Shown: positions 25,421-37,770, counted from the first letter of the stretch. The stretch: 64,000 nt of DNA from Pomphorhynchus laevis (GCA_012934845.2 WNNJ02002146.1:19316-83315); one strand, 5' to 3'. Program-made: numbers and translations. The notes: generated by a model not told the origin, from the sequence alone.

Positions 25421-25464
25421 CTGAGTCGTTATCTACGAGACCAGCTTCTGTACAACCAGGGTCG

Positions 25465-25478
25465 GATCAACTTACAAT
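25465..25478. repeat. left target-site duplication of the RTE LINE
   Basis: GATCAACTTACAAT here and GATCAACTTGCAAT at 28615-28628 agree at 13 of 14 bases and directly flank the element. Confidence 0.7.
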
Positions 25479-28400
25479 ATCTTCTTCTTTTTCTTTAGCG
25501 TCTTTCCCTTGTAGGTACGGGGTCCGCTGCTTTTGAAAGTTGCCTCCACTTGGTTCTATTTATGGCGTCTTTGGTTTCTAGTACAACACTTATCAAATCA
25601 TGACGTATGACGTCCATCCATCGCAATTTCGGCCTTCCTATCGGACGCTTTCCATCCACTGTCACGGCGACGAACCTATATGATGGTTGGTGTTCGCTTG
25701 CGCGGATAACGTTGCCGTACCATTGTAGTCGTTTTTCGCGAAGTTTCTCTATTATTGGCACTACGCCAAAACGATCCCTGATTTTTTCGTTCCGACATGA
25801 TCTTTTAAAGTTTTTCCTGCTGTCCATCGAAGCATCTTTGTCTCCATTGCGGCAACTTTGCGTTCCTCATATTTTGATATCGCCCAGCATTCAGCGCCAT
25901 AAAGGACCACCGGTCGTATTAAAGTTTTGTAAATTTTCGACTTCAGTCGGTCTTTTATCTTTGGATCGCAGAGAATACCTGTAGCTGATCGCCATTTCAT
26001 CCAGGCTGCATTTATTCGAGAAGAGACCTCTGCGCGTAGGATACCATCTGCCGCTATGGTGGAGCCAAGGTATTTAAACGCAGTTGTTCGGTGCAGTGTG
26101 TGTTTTCCAAACTGTAGCGGCTGATCATCATTCATATTTGTGGTCAGGTATTCCGTTTTACGCGCGTTCAGGCGCAGACCAAACTGCTTGAATCGATTTC
26201 TCCAGCTGTTTATTTGTTGTTTGAGGTCATCTTTATCTACGGACGCAAACATGACGTCATCGGCATATAGAACCGTCCACGGAAACTGTCTGTTTAGATT
26301 GTTGGATATGGCATCCATAACGAGGATGAATGGCATCCATAACGAGGATGAATAACAAAGGGGACAGCGCAAACCCTTGATGAACTCCAACAGTGATAGA
26401 AAAATCATCTGTATATCCCACGGTCATACATACCCGACTTGTTGATCCTTTGTATATTAGCTTGACCCATTCAACAATCTCTTTAGGGACTAAGTGGAAT
26501 CTCAAAGCGTAGCAAATAACTTCATGCGGGACCCGATCGAACGCCTTTTCAAGATCAAGGAACGCACAGTATATATCTTTCTGTTTTTCGCGATGTTTTT
26601 CAAGAAGAAGGCGAAGGGCATAGATAGCATCGATGGTGCCACAGTTCTTGACAAAACCACATTGATTTGAGGATATCTTGACTATGCTTCTTATCCTATC
26701 GTTTATCACATGTTCCAAAATCTTGAGGGTGTGTGAAATGAGACGAATCGGGCGGTAATTTGAACAGTCGGCCGGATTTCCCTTCTGTTTCCATATAGGT
26801 ACGGTTGTGCTCCGACTCCAATCAAGAGGTAACTCCTTTTCTTGAATTATTTTGTTGAAAAACTGCACCAACCACCTTGTTGAATCCCGTACACTTGATT
26901 TCCAGAATTCTGAAGCTACATCATCAGGCCCCGTAGCTTTTGCACTTTTTATTTTATGTAGTGCAATTTCAACCTCGATAGCTGTTATGGGCAAGACTGG
27001 GCCTTCGATCGGCGGAAGATGTGGTATAGGTGGGTGTTCAAATTCCTGGGTGGATATCTCTTTGAAGTAAGTTCGCCATCGCTCTAATACCTGCGTCCTA
27101 CGAGTAAGCAAAATACCGCTTTGATCGTTTATTCCATGAAACTTTTCAGTATCCTGCGTTTTTTGGTATCTTGTTTGGGCGATTCTATAAATTGCACGCT
27201 CTCCTTCACGTGTATCGAGTTTCGCGTACAAATCATCAAACTTCTTTGCTTTAGTTTGAGCTATTAATTTTTTTTGCATTCTTTTTAGCTCCTTTGTATT
27301 TTTCCCAGTCTTCGGAACATTTGCTCGCGAGCCAGACGTGGTAACTGCGTTTCTTTTGTCGAACACTTTCTTTTACTTCCTCGGTCCACAGCCATGAACT
27401 TTTATCGAGTCGTCGTGTTCTAGGTTTTGTAGTACCAAGTATCTCTTGGGCAAATTTCGTAATGGACGCTTTGGTTTTTTCCCATGTATCATTTATCGTC
27501 GTTATGGGTGCCATATTTTTATGGGCTTCAAATCGGATTCCGTTTTCTTGAATTTCCACCATTTTATACGAGGTCTCACGTTACGTTCTGCGCTAGGTTG
27601 CTTCGGCGAGGTGATATTCAGGGTTGTAACGACAAGTCTATGTTGAGTTGTCACTGTTTCATACGGGAAAGACTTTGTATCGATTACGAGTTTGAGATCA
27701 CACCGTCGGACTAAGATATAGTCGATTTGGGTTTTATTTAAGGCGCTGTGAAAAGTGATGAGGTGTGATGCTCGTTTTTGAAACCATGTATTGCATATAA
27801 CGAGGTCATGTGCATCTGCGAATTCAAGGATTTGCTCACCATCGTCGTCTCTTCGTCCAAATCCCTTTCCCCCATGACAGTTGTGTCCATCCCTTTCGAC
27901 ACCGACATGGCCATTTAGATCTCCAGCGATGATTATCATGTGATCCTTTGGAACTTCAGCGATTAGTTCGTCGATCTGTGTCCAGAACCTTTCTTTGACT
28001 ACCTTGTCGCATCCTGTTTGTGGCGCATATGCGCTGAAGATATGTATTATCCGGTTATCAAAAGCGACGGTTATTTTTCATCAGTCGGTTACTGTATCGA
28101 TGAACTTCCGCAATACAATTTTGGAAACGGCTGGAGACAATGATGCCGACGCCACTCATCGTTTTAGGTTTTCCGTAGTATATACATTTGAAACCAAGAC
28201 CAATTTGTCCAGAGTTGTCGCCTGACCAACGCGTCTCTTGCACTGCACATATATCGATTCGTCGTCTTTTTAGAGACTCGGCGATTTCCAAAGAACGACC
28301 AGTCAGCGAGCCGACATTCAATGTTGCAATTCGAACTCGTTTTCTTTTTGATTCAGCTTTCGTATGGTAGCTAGTTTGGTTACCCCCCCCGCAGTCACTT

Positions 28401-28614
28401 TTACTGCAGAGACCCTTGATGACTTATCGCTCAGGCCAGGACGTACCTGAGCGCGTCGCTTACCGGGGACGCCGTAGTCCTGACGTTTGGAGCATTGAGA
28501 CAAGATTTCATAAAGTTGATGCAACGGTTTTGTTTTACGGCTGGCTTGTCGCGAAGTCTATCGCCAACCCTCCTCCTTTCTCAGCACGGGCTTGGGAACG
28601 GCCATGGCGGAGTT
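25479..28614 (-). mobile_element. nearly full-length RTE-clade LINE
   Basis: The element is about 3.1 kb on the minus strand. From its 5' end it has a UTR (28614-28330), an APE endonuclease (MNVGSLTGRS at 28321, AVQETRW, IIIAGDLNGHVG near 27930, QIDYILVRR near 27735), a linker, and a reverse transcriptase (SAKATGPDDV, NYRPIRLISHTLKILEHVI, FLDLEKAFDRVPHEVI, GVHQGFALSPLLFILVMDAI, LYADDVMFA near 26262). The C-terminal tail (RLQWYGNVIRA, RPIGRPKLRWMDVIR) ends at 25495. The 3' end is a TCTTCTTC-type simple repeat. A 22-bp tandem duplication (26310-26353) shifts the RT frame just before YADD. Further frame breaks lie near 25795, 27540 and 28075. The copy is therefore dead but young. It carries one ORF type, without the gag-like ORF1 of other LINEs. 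Confidence 0.93.
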
Positions 28615-28628
28615 GATCAACTTGCAAT
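28615..28628. repeat. right target-site duplication of the RTE LINE
   Basis: GATCAACTTGCAAT immediately follows the element's 5' end and matches 25465-25478. A third copy of the 14-mer, GATCAACTTACAAT, occurs at 28719-28732. Confidence 0.65.
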
Positions 28629-28732
28629 CTCATTATCAATAATGATGTGATTAACATATTTTACATATTTTGTAATTTAAATAAATTTAAAGAAGAGATA
28701 TTATAGTTTAAATTTCTTGATCAACTTACAAT

Positions 28733-28868
28733 CAATCCAGTTCCAGATCAATCCAGTTCCAGATCAATCCAGTTTTAGATCAATCCAGTTCCAGATCAAT
28801 CCAGTTCCAGATCAATTCAGTTCCAGATCAATTCAGTTCCAGATAAATCCAGTTCCAGATCAATCCAG
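28733..28868. repeat. minisatellite, 16-bp unit
   Basis: About eight to nine copies of ATCAATCCAGTTCCAG with few substitutions. Because 16 is not a multiple of 3, the apparent open frame through it (NPVPDQSS-type repeats) cycles frames and is judged non-coding. It sits just upstream of the L2-like LINE. Confidence 0.9.
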
Positions 28869-28939
28869 CAGATTTAACAGCTTTAACACACAAGGACGTC
28901 GATAGGAGGACGTAAGAAGACAGCTACGACCGACACTAA

Positions 28940-31775
28940 CTGTGCTCAACTACAAGTACAGTGCTCGACATACGACTGCAGCATCTGGACTACAATCGCA
29001 TGCAACAGCAGTAAGTTCAAAGAATTTCTATGCGGCTTTTGTGCCAACTAACTCATACGCGACCTCTTCCATAAGAACATATCAACCTCCGTGTCCACTC
29101 AAACCACTCCAGTCGTTTCTGATATCCTTTGTTAACTCACTGATCCTGTCATCACATGCACTTCTAATCACATGTCTTCACTTCCCGGCACGCCCGTATC
29201 TTCCCTTCTGTCTCGTTTCTCAATAACCTACAACCTTCCACTGGTAGGATGAATCAAAATCACCTCCACCAACCACCACAATCCTTCCACTCATAGCCTT
29301 TCCTCGCATCGCTCACCACCCTCTATATTATACAAATCCTCTTTGTCTTCCGCTGTTAAACCTACTCCCTTGATATCCTCAACTCCCAGCTCTCCTATCG
29401 TGATCTCACCAACTCACGTTACTCGTCCTCCTTTACGGAAACGCTTTCCTTCTCGCGATCGTTGCGTCATCGTCACTGATATCACTCCTTCCACCACCGT
29501 ATCTCATCCGAAATCGCTCAACTCTCATCTGCCCGCATCAAAAACCGCCGTCGCGAGGAAAACGGCGAAACATGTCTCTCCATCCGAAACAAATCTTGAC
29601 CTCTACCTTCTCCGCTCTGCCTTACTCAAATCAAATCTATCCTATCCCACAATAGCATATTCAGCTCATCATGATCTCGCCTTTCTTTTCGACTATGAAC
29701 TCACATCCACTCTCGATCTTCTCTTGCCCTTCAAGTCTCACCCACACCGTCGCTTGCACCGTGCCCCATGGTTTGACATCTAATGCCTACTCTCAAAGCG
29801 TCGACTCCGCCATGCTTTTCGAGTCTATCACCGCTCTCTCAGACGTGATATCCGCTCGATCACTCAGTCTTTCCGTGATTTTTATCTTGCTCTTTGCCGG
29901 TCTCATCTCAACCTACTACGTACCAAATGCAACTCCTTCTGGCAGCATAAAATCATCACTTCATTCAACTCTAAGACTCTCGGCATACTTTTAACTCAAT
30001 CCTTGCTCGTTTCTCTTCGCCGTGCAACATCAAGTCATGATTATTCGTCATTTCTCCAAACTAATGTATCCAGGTTGCTCTCTCACACCTCGGTCCCATC
30101 CTATCCCAATCTGCCCCGCCTAGCCTCATCCTTCGAGAACTCTTTCATCTTCCGCTGTCTCAACTACCGAAGTATCATCGTTCCTCATGTCCTTGCCTAA
30201 CAAAACCTTACATGCCGATCCCCTGCCTAACCACATATTAAAATCCATATGCTCATCGATATTCCCATTTCTCACAACCTTGTTTAACTCGTCCATTTGC
30301 AGTCGTATATTCCCTTCACACTGGAAATCCACAATCGTTCGTCCCCTCCTTAAGAAACAATCGCTCGACCCCTTCCTTCCTTCTAGCTATCGCCCCATTT
30401 CACTACTCCCTACTCTTTCTAAGCTCTAACAACGCATCATCTTAATACAGATCAACGCTTATCTCTCCTCATCCAATCTGTACCCTCCTTTCCAATCCGA
30501 TTTTCGCTCTAATCACTCCACAGAAATCGCCTGCATGAAAGTTTACAACGACTTACTCATTTCTAGAGACAAGGCTCTATATAGTGTTCTCATCTCCCTG
30601 ACCTCTCCTCCGCCTTCGACATTGTCGACCACTCCGTCCTCCTTTTTCGACTTTGTTATGATTACGGATTTTCTTCCTCCTCCGACTCATGGTTTGCCTC
30701 ATATCTATCCGACCGTTCCTTTCGTGTCTGTTCTAATTCATCATCCTCCCCTCCCATCCCTATATTTTTTGCGGGGTCCCACAAGGTTCAGTCCATAGGT
30801 CCCCTGCTTTTCTCTCTTCTGCTTGGCGATCTCACTCCGTTTATCAAACCTTACTCCATTAACGTCATGCAATACGCCGATGACATTTTAATCTATGCTC
30901 ATGCACCCGCACATCGCATACACGATATCGGCATTTCTGCCTTTAACTGTCTTTCTTCTATCTACAAACGTCTCTCCAATCTCCATCTCGTTCTAAACCC
31001 CGAAAAGTCCAAAATAATGTGGATCCTTCCCTGTAAACCAAACATATCTCCTCCCACTGTATATTTTGCCTCATCGATCATCCCCATAGTTCACAATCTC
31101 ACTTTCTTAGGCTTCCATTTGATGATCACATTTCCCTTAAACCTTCGTCTTGACAAGGTCCACTCGTCTAACTTAATTCTCCTTGACATCCGCCGTATCC
31201 GATCCCTTATCGACTTCCGTTCTTGTATGTCTCTTCTTTCATCGCTTCTTTTCCCTAAAATCGATTACTGCCTTAGCCTTTTCGCCAATTCTCCAAAATC
31301 CATCATCCAACTACTACAACGCATAATCAACTCCGCCGTTCGAAGCTCTTCGTCGCTTCGACTACATATCCACATACCTTGCCTTACTCTCCTGGCCCAC
31401 CATCCACATCCGCATCAAACTCCGCCTTCTTCTCGTAACTTTTCGCCTCATCGCTTTCGGCTCCCCATCCTTCATCAACCTTCCTTTTTTAAAAGACACT
31501 CGCCTCACCTCGCTATCGCTGTGTTCCCGTCATACCATGTTACTCCACATTCCCAATTACTCCAACAACTATGGTTTCTGATCCTTCCTCATCGCCACCT
31601 CACTCGCTTGGAATCAACTCCCTCTCAACGTCCGCCGCGCTCCCTCCTTTATCACATTTAAACACCTCCTCCGTTCACACCTCGACAAATGATTTACATG
31701 TATGTTTTGTTGTGGTCATGTAAGCGTGCGCTGGCACGCATTTACCACTTTAAAATAAATCTTTTTTTATTATCT
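28940..31775 (+). mobile_element. L2/CR1-like LINE copy 1, endonuclease mostly deleted
   Basis: The plus strand carries a C-rich 5' region (matching the copy at 34.7-34.0 kb), a deletion covering most of the endonuclease near 29580, then the pre-RT linker (LDLLLPFKSHPHRRLHRAPW near 29720-29775). RT segments follow in several frames: SLPNKTLHADPLPNHILKSI (30187), PFLPSSYRPISLLPTLSKL (30370), a DLSSAFDIVDHSVLL-like block (30600-30640), an AGSHKVQS-like motif B (30775) and YADDILIYAHAPA (30870). The C-terminal tail runs to about 31690. The 3' UTR has a perfect hairpin GCGTGC-GCTG-GCACGC (31724-31739) and ends AAATAAATCTTTTTTT. The hairpin recurs in all copies that reach this point and is probably the RT recognition site. 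Numerous frame breaks show it is dead. Confidence 0.85.
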
Positions 31776-31779
31776 TATT

Positions 31780-32229
31780 AATATTATTAATTAATAATAT
31801 TAATTAATATCTTATTGGTATTATTAATATTATCTTATCAGTATTTTTGCGAACCGATTAATAGATAACACACAATATTTCAGAATAATGATTACATATC
31901 ATCAGTAGGAACTTCTATGTTATATAGCGCTATATCAGGGTAAAGTGTAATTGATTATGCCATAAGATTAAAATATAAAATATTTATAATTAAACCAAGA
32001 TTAATTCGAATTCATACGTCAAATATATTTTGTAAATATAAATTTTCATAAATAGACATTACTTAGTAAAAATGCGTTATTTTGCGGTGAATGAAATTTC
32101 ACTGTACTGACAATGTTAGCAGTTGCGCTATCAGATTATATCTTTGGATTATAATATATCAAATAATCTATGCATATCGTTGGATTAGGAATATCGTTTT
32201 AGTTAATATTTGATATTGATATTTAATTT
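31780..32229. other. AT-rich spacer
   Basis: A TTAATATTATTAA-type low-complexity run at 31760-31850, then unique AT-rich DNA. No gene or element core was seen. Confidence 0.4.
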
Positions 32230-34735
32230 GTAATGGCAAATGCGTGTCTACCTACGACAGGTTTAAGGAGTAAGGTTTGATAAACGGAGAGAGATCGCTG
32301 AGTAGAAGATAGATAAACAGGGGACCTAGGACTGAACCTTGTGGGAGCCCCCAAAAGATTGGGATGGGAGGGGGTGATGATGAATTAGAACAAACGCAAA
32401 AGGAACGGTCGGATAGATATGAGGCAAACCATGCTACATATGAAGAAGAAAAGCCGTAATCATAATGAAGGCGAGACAGGAGGATGGAGTGATCGACGAT
32501 CTCGAAGTCAGAGAAGAGGTCGTGGGAGATGAGAACACTCTATAGAGACTTGTCACGAGAAATGAATAGATCGTTGTAAATTTTAAGGCAGTCGATTTTG
32601 GCGGAGTGATTAGAGCGGAAAGCCGATTGGAGAGGGTATAGATTAGATGAAGAGAGATTGACGATATTCTGGATTAATATGATGCGTTCTAAGAGCTTAG
32701 AAAAATTAGAAGAGTGAAATGGGGTGATAACTAGAAATACGGGAGTGGTTGAACGATTGTTTCTTAAGAAGAGGACGAACGATGGTGGATTTCCAGTGAA
32801 GGGAAGAAACTACTGCGGATGGACGAGTTAAACAAGGTTGTGAGGAAAGCGGATATCGATGAGCATATGGATTTAAGTATGGGGGTAGGCAGGCGATCGG
32901 CATATGTGGTTTTGTTTGGTAAGGACATTAGGACACGTGAGACTTTGTTATGTGAGACAGGGAGAATATGAAAGAGCTCCGGGAGGAGGATGCGAGGCGG
33001 GGAAGAGTAGGATGCGATGGATACGGGGTGTGGAAAGCAACGTGGATACTTTGATCTGGAGAAAGTACGAATAATCACAAGGATTGATGTTGCATGGCGA
33101 AGATGGGCGAGCAAGGATTGAGTTAAAGTTTGCCAGAGAGACTTAGGGTTGAACGAAGTGATGATTTTATGCTGTCAAGAGTTGCATGTGGTACGTAATA
33201 GGTTGAGATGTGGCCGATGAATAGCAAGATAATAATTACGGAGACGGAGACAGTGAGCGGATATCACGTCTGAGAGAGCGGTGATATACTCGAAAAGTAT
33301 GACGGATTCGACGCTTTAAGAGTATGCGTTGAATGTCAAACCATGGGTCACGGTGCGAGCGATGGTGCAGGTGTGGCTTGACAGGCAAGATAACATCGAG
33401 ATTGGATGAGAGTTCAGTGTCGATAAGAAAGGCGAGATCGTGAGGAGAGGAAGATGTTATTGTGGTGAGAGGATATAGATGATTTGAGTAAGACAGAGTG
33501 GATAAGAGTGAGATCAAGATTTCTACAAGGGCGACGTAAGATGGTAGGTGTGAGAGGCGGGTGTGGTTGAAAGTGAGATCAACGATGACGAGAAAGTGAT
33601 TGGATAGAGCAGGATCGAAAATTGACAATGAAGTGAAAGCCGCAAAAAGATCGGGGACAGCGATTATGTCGAGTGCCCTGCCAAAAATGTGTGTGTGGGG
33701 CAGTAGATATGATTTATAGATGAAGTTGGATAGAATGTTGATGAACCCAATGGAATCGGTGGGGCGGTCAAGGCGGATGTTTTAGTTGCCAATAACGAGT
33801 TAAGGGATGGATGACAAAGAACAGTGAGGCAGGAAGTCAGCGAGTACAGTAAAAAATATAAAAGTAGGAGCTGATAAACCAGGACTGTATACAATGGAGA
33901 GATCCAGAGTAATCGGGCTTGAAGAGCGACAAGTGAGCAACTCAAAAGAATGAGAACTGAATGGGGGAGTGAATTTGCGAAGAGACGCGGGGTGATGGAG
34001 GATTGCGACAATGCCGCCATGATTACAGAATTAAGGGATGAGCTGAAGGGGCGAGAGAGTTGAGCGATTTCGGAAATTGTGCGATCGAGGAAAATTCGAG
34101 TGGCTGAAGATAAGATGAGTTTAAATCGTTCGGAGAGGGCAGAGGACGCTTGAGAGCGATGCTTTAATACAATTTTCAGGAGAGGGCTGAGACGTATAAG
34201 ATTGAGATTTGTTTAGGCGGATGAATGCGACAGGAGACATGTGGTGAAGACGGATGGTCTATCTGCAGGAACAATATACGAGAAGATGGATCTAAAGGCG
34301 GAAACGTCATGGTTGAGACGTGCTCGTGATGATAAGGAAGTGGAAGGATTGAAATTGTTGACGATGACGCAACGATCGCGAGAAGGAAAGTGTTTCCATG
34401 AGGGAGGAAGAGTGACGCGAGAGGTTTAGCTCACGATAGAGGGTAGCAATCGATGTGTGGAAAGGTTATGAGTTGAAGGATCGTAAAGGTTGGTGGATGT
34501 GAATTTGATTGATGGATTAGGTTATTGAAAAACAAGCAGGAGGGACGGGGTTGTCGGTGAGTGAAGATAACATAGGATGGGAGGTCTATATGGTGACAGT
34601 ATCAGTGGGTGTAGAAAGGACATCGGAAACAACGGGGGTAGTTTGCGTGGACGAGTTGGAGGTTGATATGTGCTGGGGAGAGGTTGCGGATTAGTAGTGT
34701 TCTGAGACAGTAATATGTCAACCTCTTGATCCCTC
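32230..34735 (-). mobile_element. L2/CR1-like LINE copy 2, with endonuclease, internally deleted
   Basis: It is the minus-strand relative of the 28.9-31.8 kb copy. From its 5' end (34735) come the shared C-rich 5' region and an APE endonuclease-like part (minus frame 34020-33664, AALSQSSITPRLFANSL and TLDLSIVYSPG-type strings, through 33236). Next are the linker (PHLHHRSHRDPWFDIQ near 33360) and the RT N-terminus (SLPNKTTYADRLPTPILKSI near 32900) as far as motif B near 32330. At about 32255 the sequence jumps to the family's 3' end (GGCAAATGCGTG at 32234), so YADD and the whole C-terminus are missing. Other frame breaks are present. Confidence 0.82.
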
Positions 34736-34739
34736 AAAT

Positions 34740-35575
34740 GTGATGTTCTTTAATGCACTATTAAAGGACCATCGCTGTTTAATGCATTATTAACACTCTG
34801 TTGAGCACATTGGACTGTTCGTTTTTGCCATTTGCTCATGATCTTAAAATATTTCAAGTAATATGCAGTGATTCAGATAGGAGTGATCTTATAATGATCT
34901 GTATACGATACACATATAAAATTACTCTGTACAGAAGCATTCCCGGTAAATGACTACTGCAATTTTACATAAATAGCGTTATTAGTGGTTATATAGACCC
35001 TAGAATCATTCTAAAGTTTATCCAGTTTCCGTATATATTCTAAATGATGCGTTAATTATGTGGAAATAAATCGATTTAAATTGAATTATTAATATATATT
35101 AAAATAATATAGAACATCGATCAACGCGCAATAATCGTCGAAGACTGCATCGATACTATTAGCATATCGGAAACATGATCCCATCCACCGCGATTAACTA
35201 CATTGTAAAAGCAAGTATAATGTGAATTTTAATTTCTTTAGAGATAAGCATTCCGCATTATCCGTAAAGCAAAAACTTTTGACTTCGAAATGTAGAAATA
35301 TTACAGAATATAAACAGAAATGCATGCGTTATGTTTGAATTGATTATCTGCGTTTAAAGAATGCATCGTAAATTATGATAGATATTGTGGACTAGCTTCA
35401 ACAAGAATTTTATTAAATGCGACAAAAAAATGTTTTGCGTTACATCGAAAGAATCTAGACATTTTTTTAGAATGTCTATTTATAGATGACATAAAGAGAG
35501 AATTAAGAATTTATTTAAGTAAAAAAGTCAGTACATTTAACTTCATATGTAACAAATATCACATGTTCACGCCTA
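34740..35575. other. spacer with a faint LINE remnant
   Basis: Mostly unique AT-rich DNA. At about 35104-35165 the plus strand reads RAIIVEDCIDTISISET, resembling the start of a LINE endonuclease ('...LCITETW'), possibly part of the CR1-like copy to the right. Nothing else was recognised. Confidence 0.3.
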
Positions 35576-35697
35576 ATTCACTACTTGATGGTTGACCGTC
35601 GATATCAATGTGAATTCTGTCGCGTCGCATTTCAAGTGCATGAGTTGAGGTTGTATGCAAAGATACCGGCTTCGGCGCGTTCTCTAAGGGGTAATTA
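35576..35697 (+). repeat. 122-bp repeat, left copy
   Basis: This segment, from TAATTCACTACTTGATGGTT to CGTTCTCTAAGGGGTAATTAG, is repeated in the same orientation at 37649-37770 with few differences. The left copy stops exactly where CR1-like RT coding starts. It matches no family I know. Confidence 0.85.
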
Positions 35698-37101
35698 GTG
35701 TGCCCGATCTATAAGAAAGGAAATAAATCACGTTTATCGAACTACCGTCCAATCAGCCTTACATGCATATCTTGCAAACTCTTGGAGCGAATAGTGCTTG
35801 CTGACTTGGAGCCACACCTCAACAGGAAGGGAATCATGAATAATCAACAACATAATTTCCGTAAACTACGATCCACTACGACAAACTTACTCACCGCGAG
35901 ACACAGCTGGGCCTCTTCGATATATGCCGGATACGACGTTGACATTGTCTTTTTGATTTATCGCGAGCGTTTGATCGAGTAGACCATTCAATCCTGATCG
36001 GTAAATTATATGACATTGAAGTGCACACTTGCATCCTCCATTGGATTTCTGACTTCTTATACAGTCGCTCATTTACGGTTAAAATAGGAGACTCGTTTTC
36101 ATCTAACATTCAACTACACTCTGGCGTTCCACAAGGTTCAGTCCTGAGCCCAACGCTCTTTAATATATACATCAATAGCGTAATACCACTTATAGCTTCT
36201 GACTGTATTCTATATGCAGATGATATTAAAATTTGGCGGGCCATCAAAAACGACAATGACGTGCACATCCTACAATTGGACATATCGAACCTGCAGCATC
36301 GGGCAGGTGCAATGAATCTGACTATAAACCCAGAAAAATGTGCTCATATGCACATTAGACGCAGGCGACATATTGCAAACTACGAAGTAAGCGGAAGGCA
36401 AATAAACGTGGTCAACTCTTACAAGGACTTAGGTGTAATAATAACGGATGACCTAAAAACAAATATCAACTCCGCTGCAATCAAAACTAAGTGCTTACAA
36501 ATTCTTGCTATGCTACGCAGAACTATTCGCAGAGTCGACATTCCGTCATTTAAACCACTTTACGAATCGTTGATTATGAGTCACGTGTTATATGCATCGC
36601 AAGCCATGCATCCTCAATCAAAAACTGAGCATACGAATATTGAAAAGGTGCTACGCAAAGCAACGCATTTGGTTCCCTCGATAAGAGGCTTACCATTTGA
36701 AAATAGAATTCACTTGCTAGGCGTTACATCAATAGAAAAGTCTCTTTTAATATCAGACTTGATGATGGCATGGGCAGCCGTAAACCGTCGTGATCATCCT
36801 TTGACAGATATCTTCCCCATCCGCAAGGAATCAACACTCAGAGGTCACGGCCTTCACATCATGGCGAAACGGCACATCAGAGATGTATGCAGAGGTTTAC
36901 CAGATAGGGTGCGCAGTGTATGGAACAATCTACCTGCTCACATAGTAACATGTACATCAAAAACTGCATTCAAACGACAATTGAAGAACTTTGTGACTAC
37001 AATTTCATGACATTTTTTCATTTTCTTTTCATTTTAACTTTGTGACGATTGTGAATCACCTTGTAACGAGCTTTTGCTCACTCTGGTGTAAATTAATAAT
37101 A
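35698..37101 (+). mobile_element. CR1-like LINE, 5'-truncated, RT nearly open
   Basis: The plus strand starts inside the RT: PIYKKGNKSRLSNYRPISLT (35700), SCKLLERIVLADLEPHL, then one frameshift near 35950-35965. The frame then continues openly as SRAFDRVDHSILIGKLYD, HSGVPQGSVLSPTLFNIYIN (36118) and ILYADDIKIWRAI (36208), with the thumb and C-terminal tail (LRGHGLHIMAKRHIRDV, RVRSVWNNLPAHIV) to the stop at 37008. The 3' UTR ends CACTCTGGTGTAAATTAATAATAAT, so its tail is a short AAT-type repeat. The single break and long ORF mark it as fairly young. It sits between two 122-bp direct repeats. Confidence 0.92.
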
Positions 37102-37389
37102 ATGCGCTCTTCTGCTTACCCAGCTAATTATAGGAATCATATTTTACCTCTAAGTATAACCGCTGTTAGCAATAAGCGTGAATCAATGAAATCACAACAA
37201 TAAAATTCATTCATATTGATTAATAGAGAAAAATAATGCATTTGAAAATATAATTGGTATGTAAAACAGATAAAGTTTCCTAATTTATGCAACCTACACA
37301 TATTACAAAATTCACTTATTCAATTTTTTATTTTATAAAAATATAATTTTTTAATTTATATTTTTCTCTTACTTAATTTATATTCATCA

Positions 37390-37640
37390 TTATCAAATTA
37401 TTTTTGAATTATTTCAAAAACCCTTTTACAAAATCTATAATGCGGTTCTGATGAACAATTATTTGAGTAGAAGGATTGACAACTCAACATAAACGCGTTG
37501 AGCACTTCTATATAACTACGCAAACCAACATTAAATCGTATCGCCGACCATAACAACTGATTCATTTTTTCAATTGGATATCTAAGTGCACTCATTAAAG
37601 AATTAGAGATTAAAATGTAAAGCATATTCTAAATGGTCTC
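37390..37640 (-). CDS. possible terminal exon, unidentified protein
   Basis: The minus-strand frame 37625-37398 encodes 75 aa ending KRVFEIIQK and a stop. An ACCATTTAG splice-acceptor-like site sits just upstream (about 37631), which would add Asn before the Met. The composition is protein-like, with hydrophobic periodicity (RYPIEKMNQLLWSAIRFNVG, SYIEVLNAFMLSCQSFY) and four Cys. I do not recognise the family and saw no upstream partner exon; LINE sequence starts at about 37800. It may be the last exon of a host gene or the end of an unfamiliar mobile element. Confidence 0.35.
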
Positions 37641-37648
37641 GTTCTGCC

Positions 37649-37770
37649 TAATTCACTACTTGATGTTTGACCGTCGATATCAAGGTGAATTCTGTCGCGT
37701 CACATTTCAAGTGCATAAGTTGAGTGTGTATGCAAAGATACCGGCTTCGGCGCGTTCTCTAAGGGGTCAT
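37649..37770 (+). repeat. 122-bp repeat, right copy
   Basis: Direct copy of 35576-35697. Here the sequence runs on past CTCTAAGGGGT into CATTAGAGAACATGCTCC, unlike the left copy, which runs into LINE sequence. Confidence 0.85.

Noticed and set aside
28717-28905. 62-aa frame with repeated NPVPDQSS
   Set aside because: It is a translation of the 16-bp minisatellite, whose unit is not a multiple of three, so no selection on the frame is likely.
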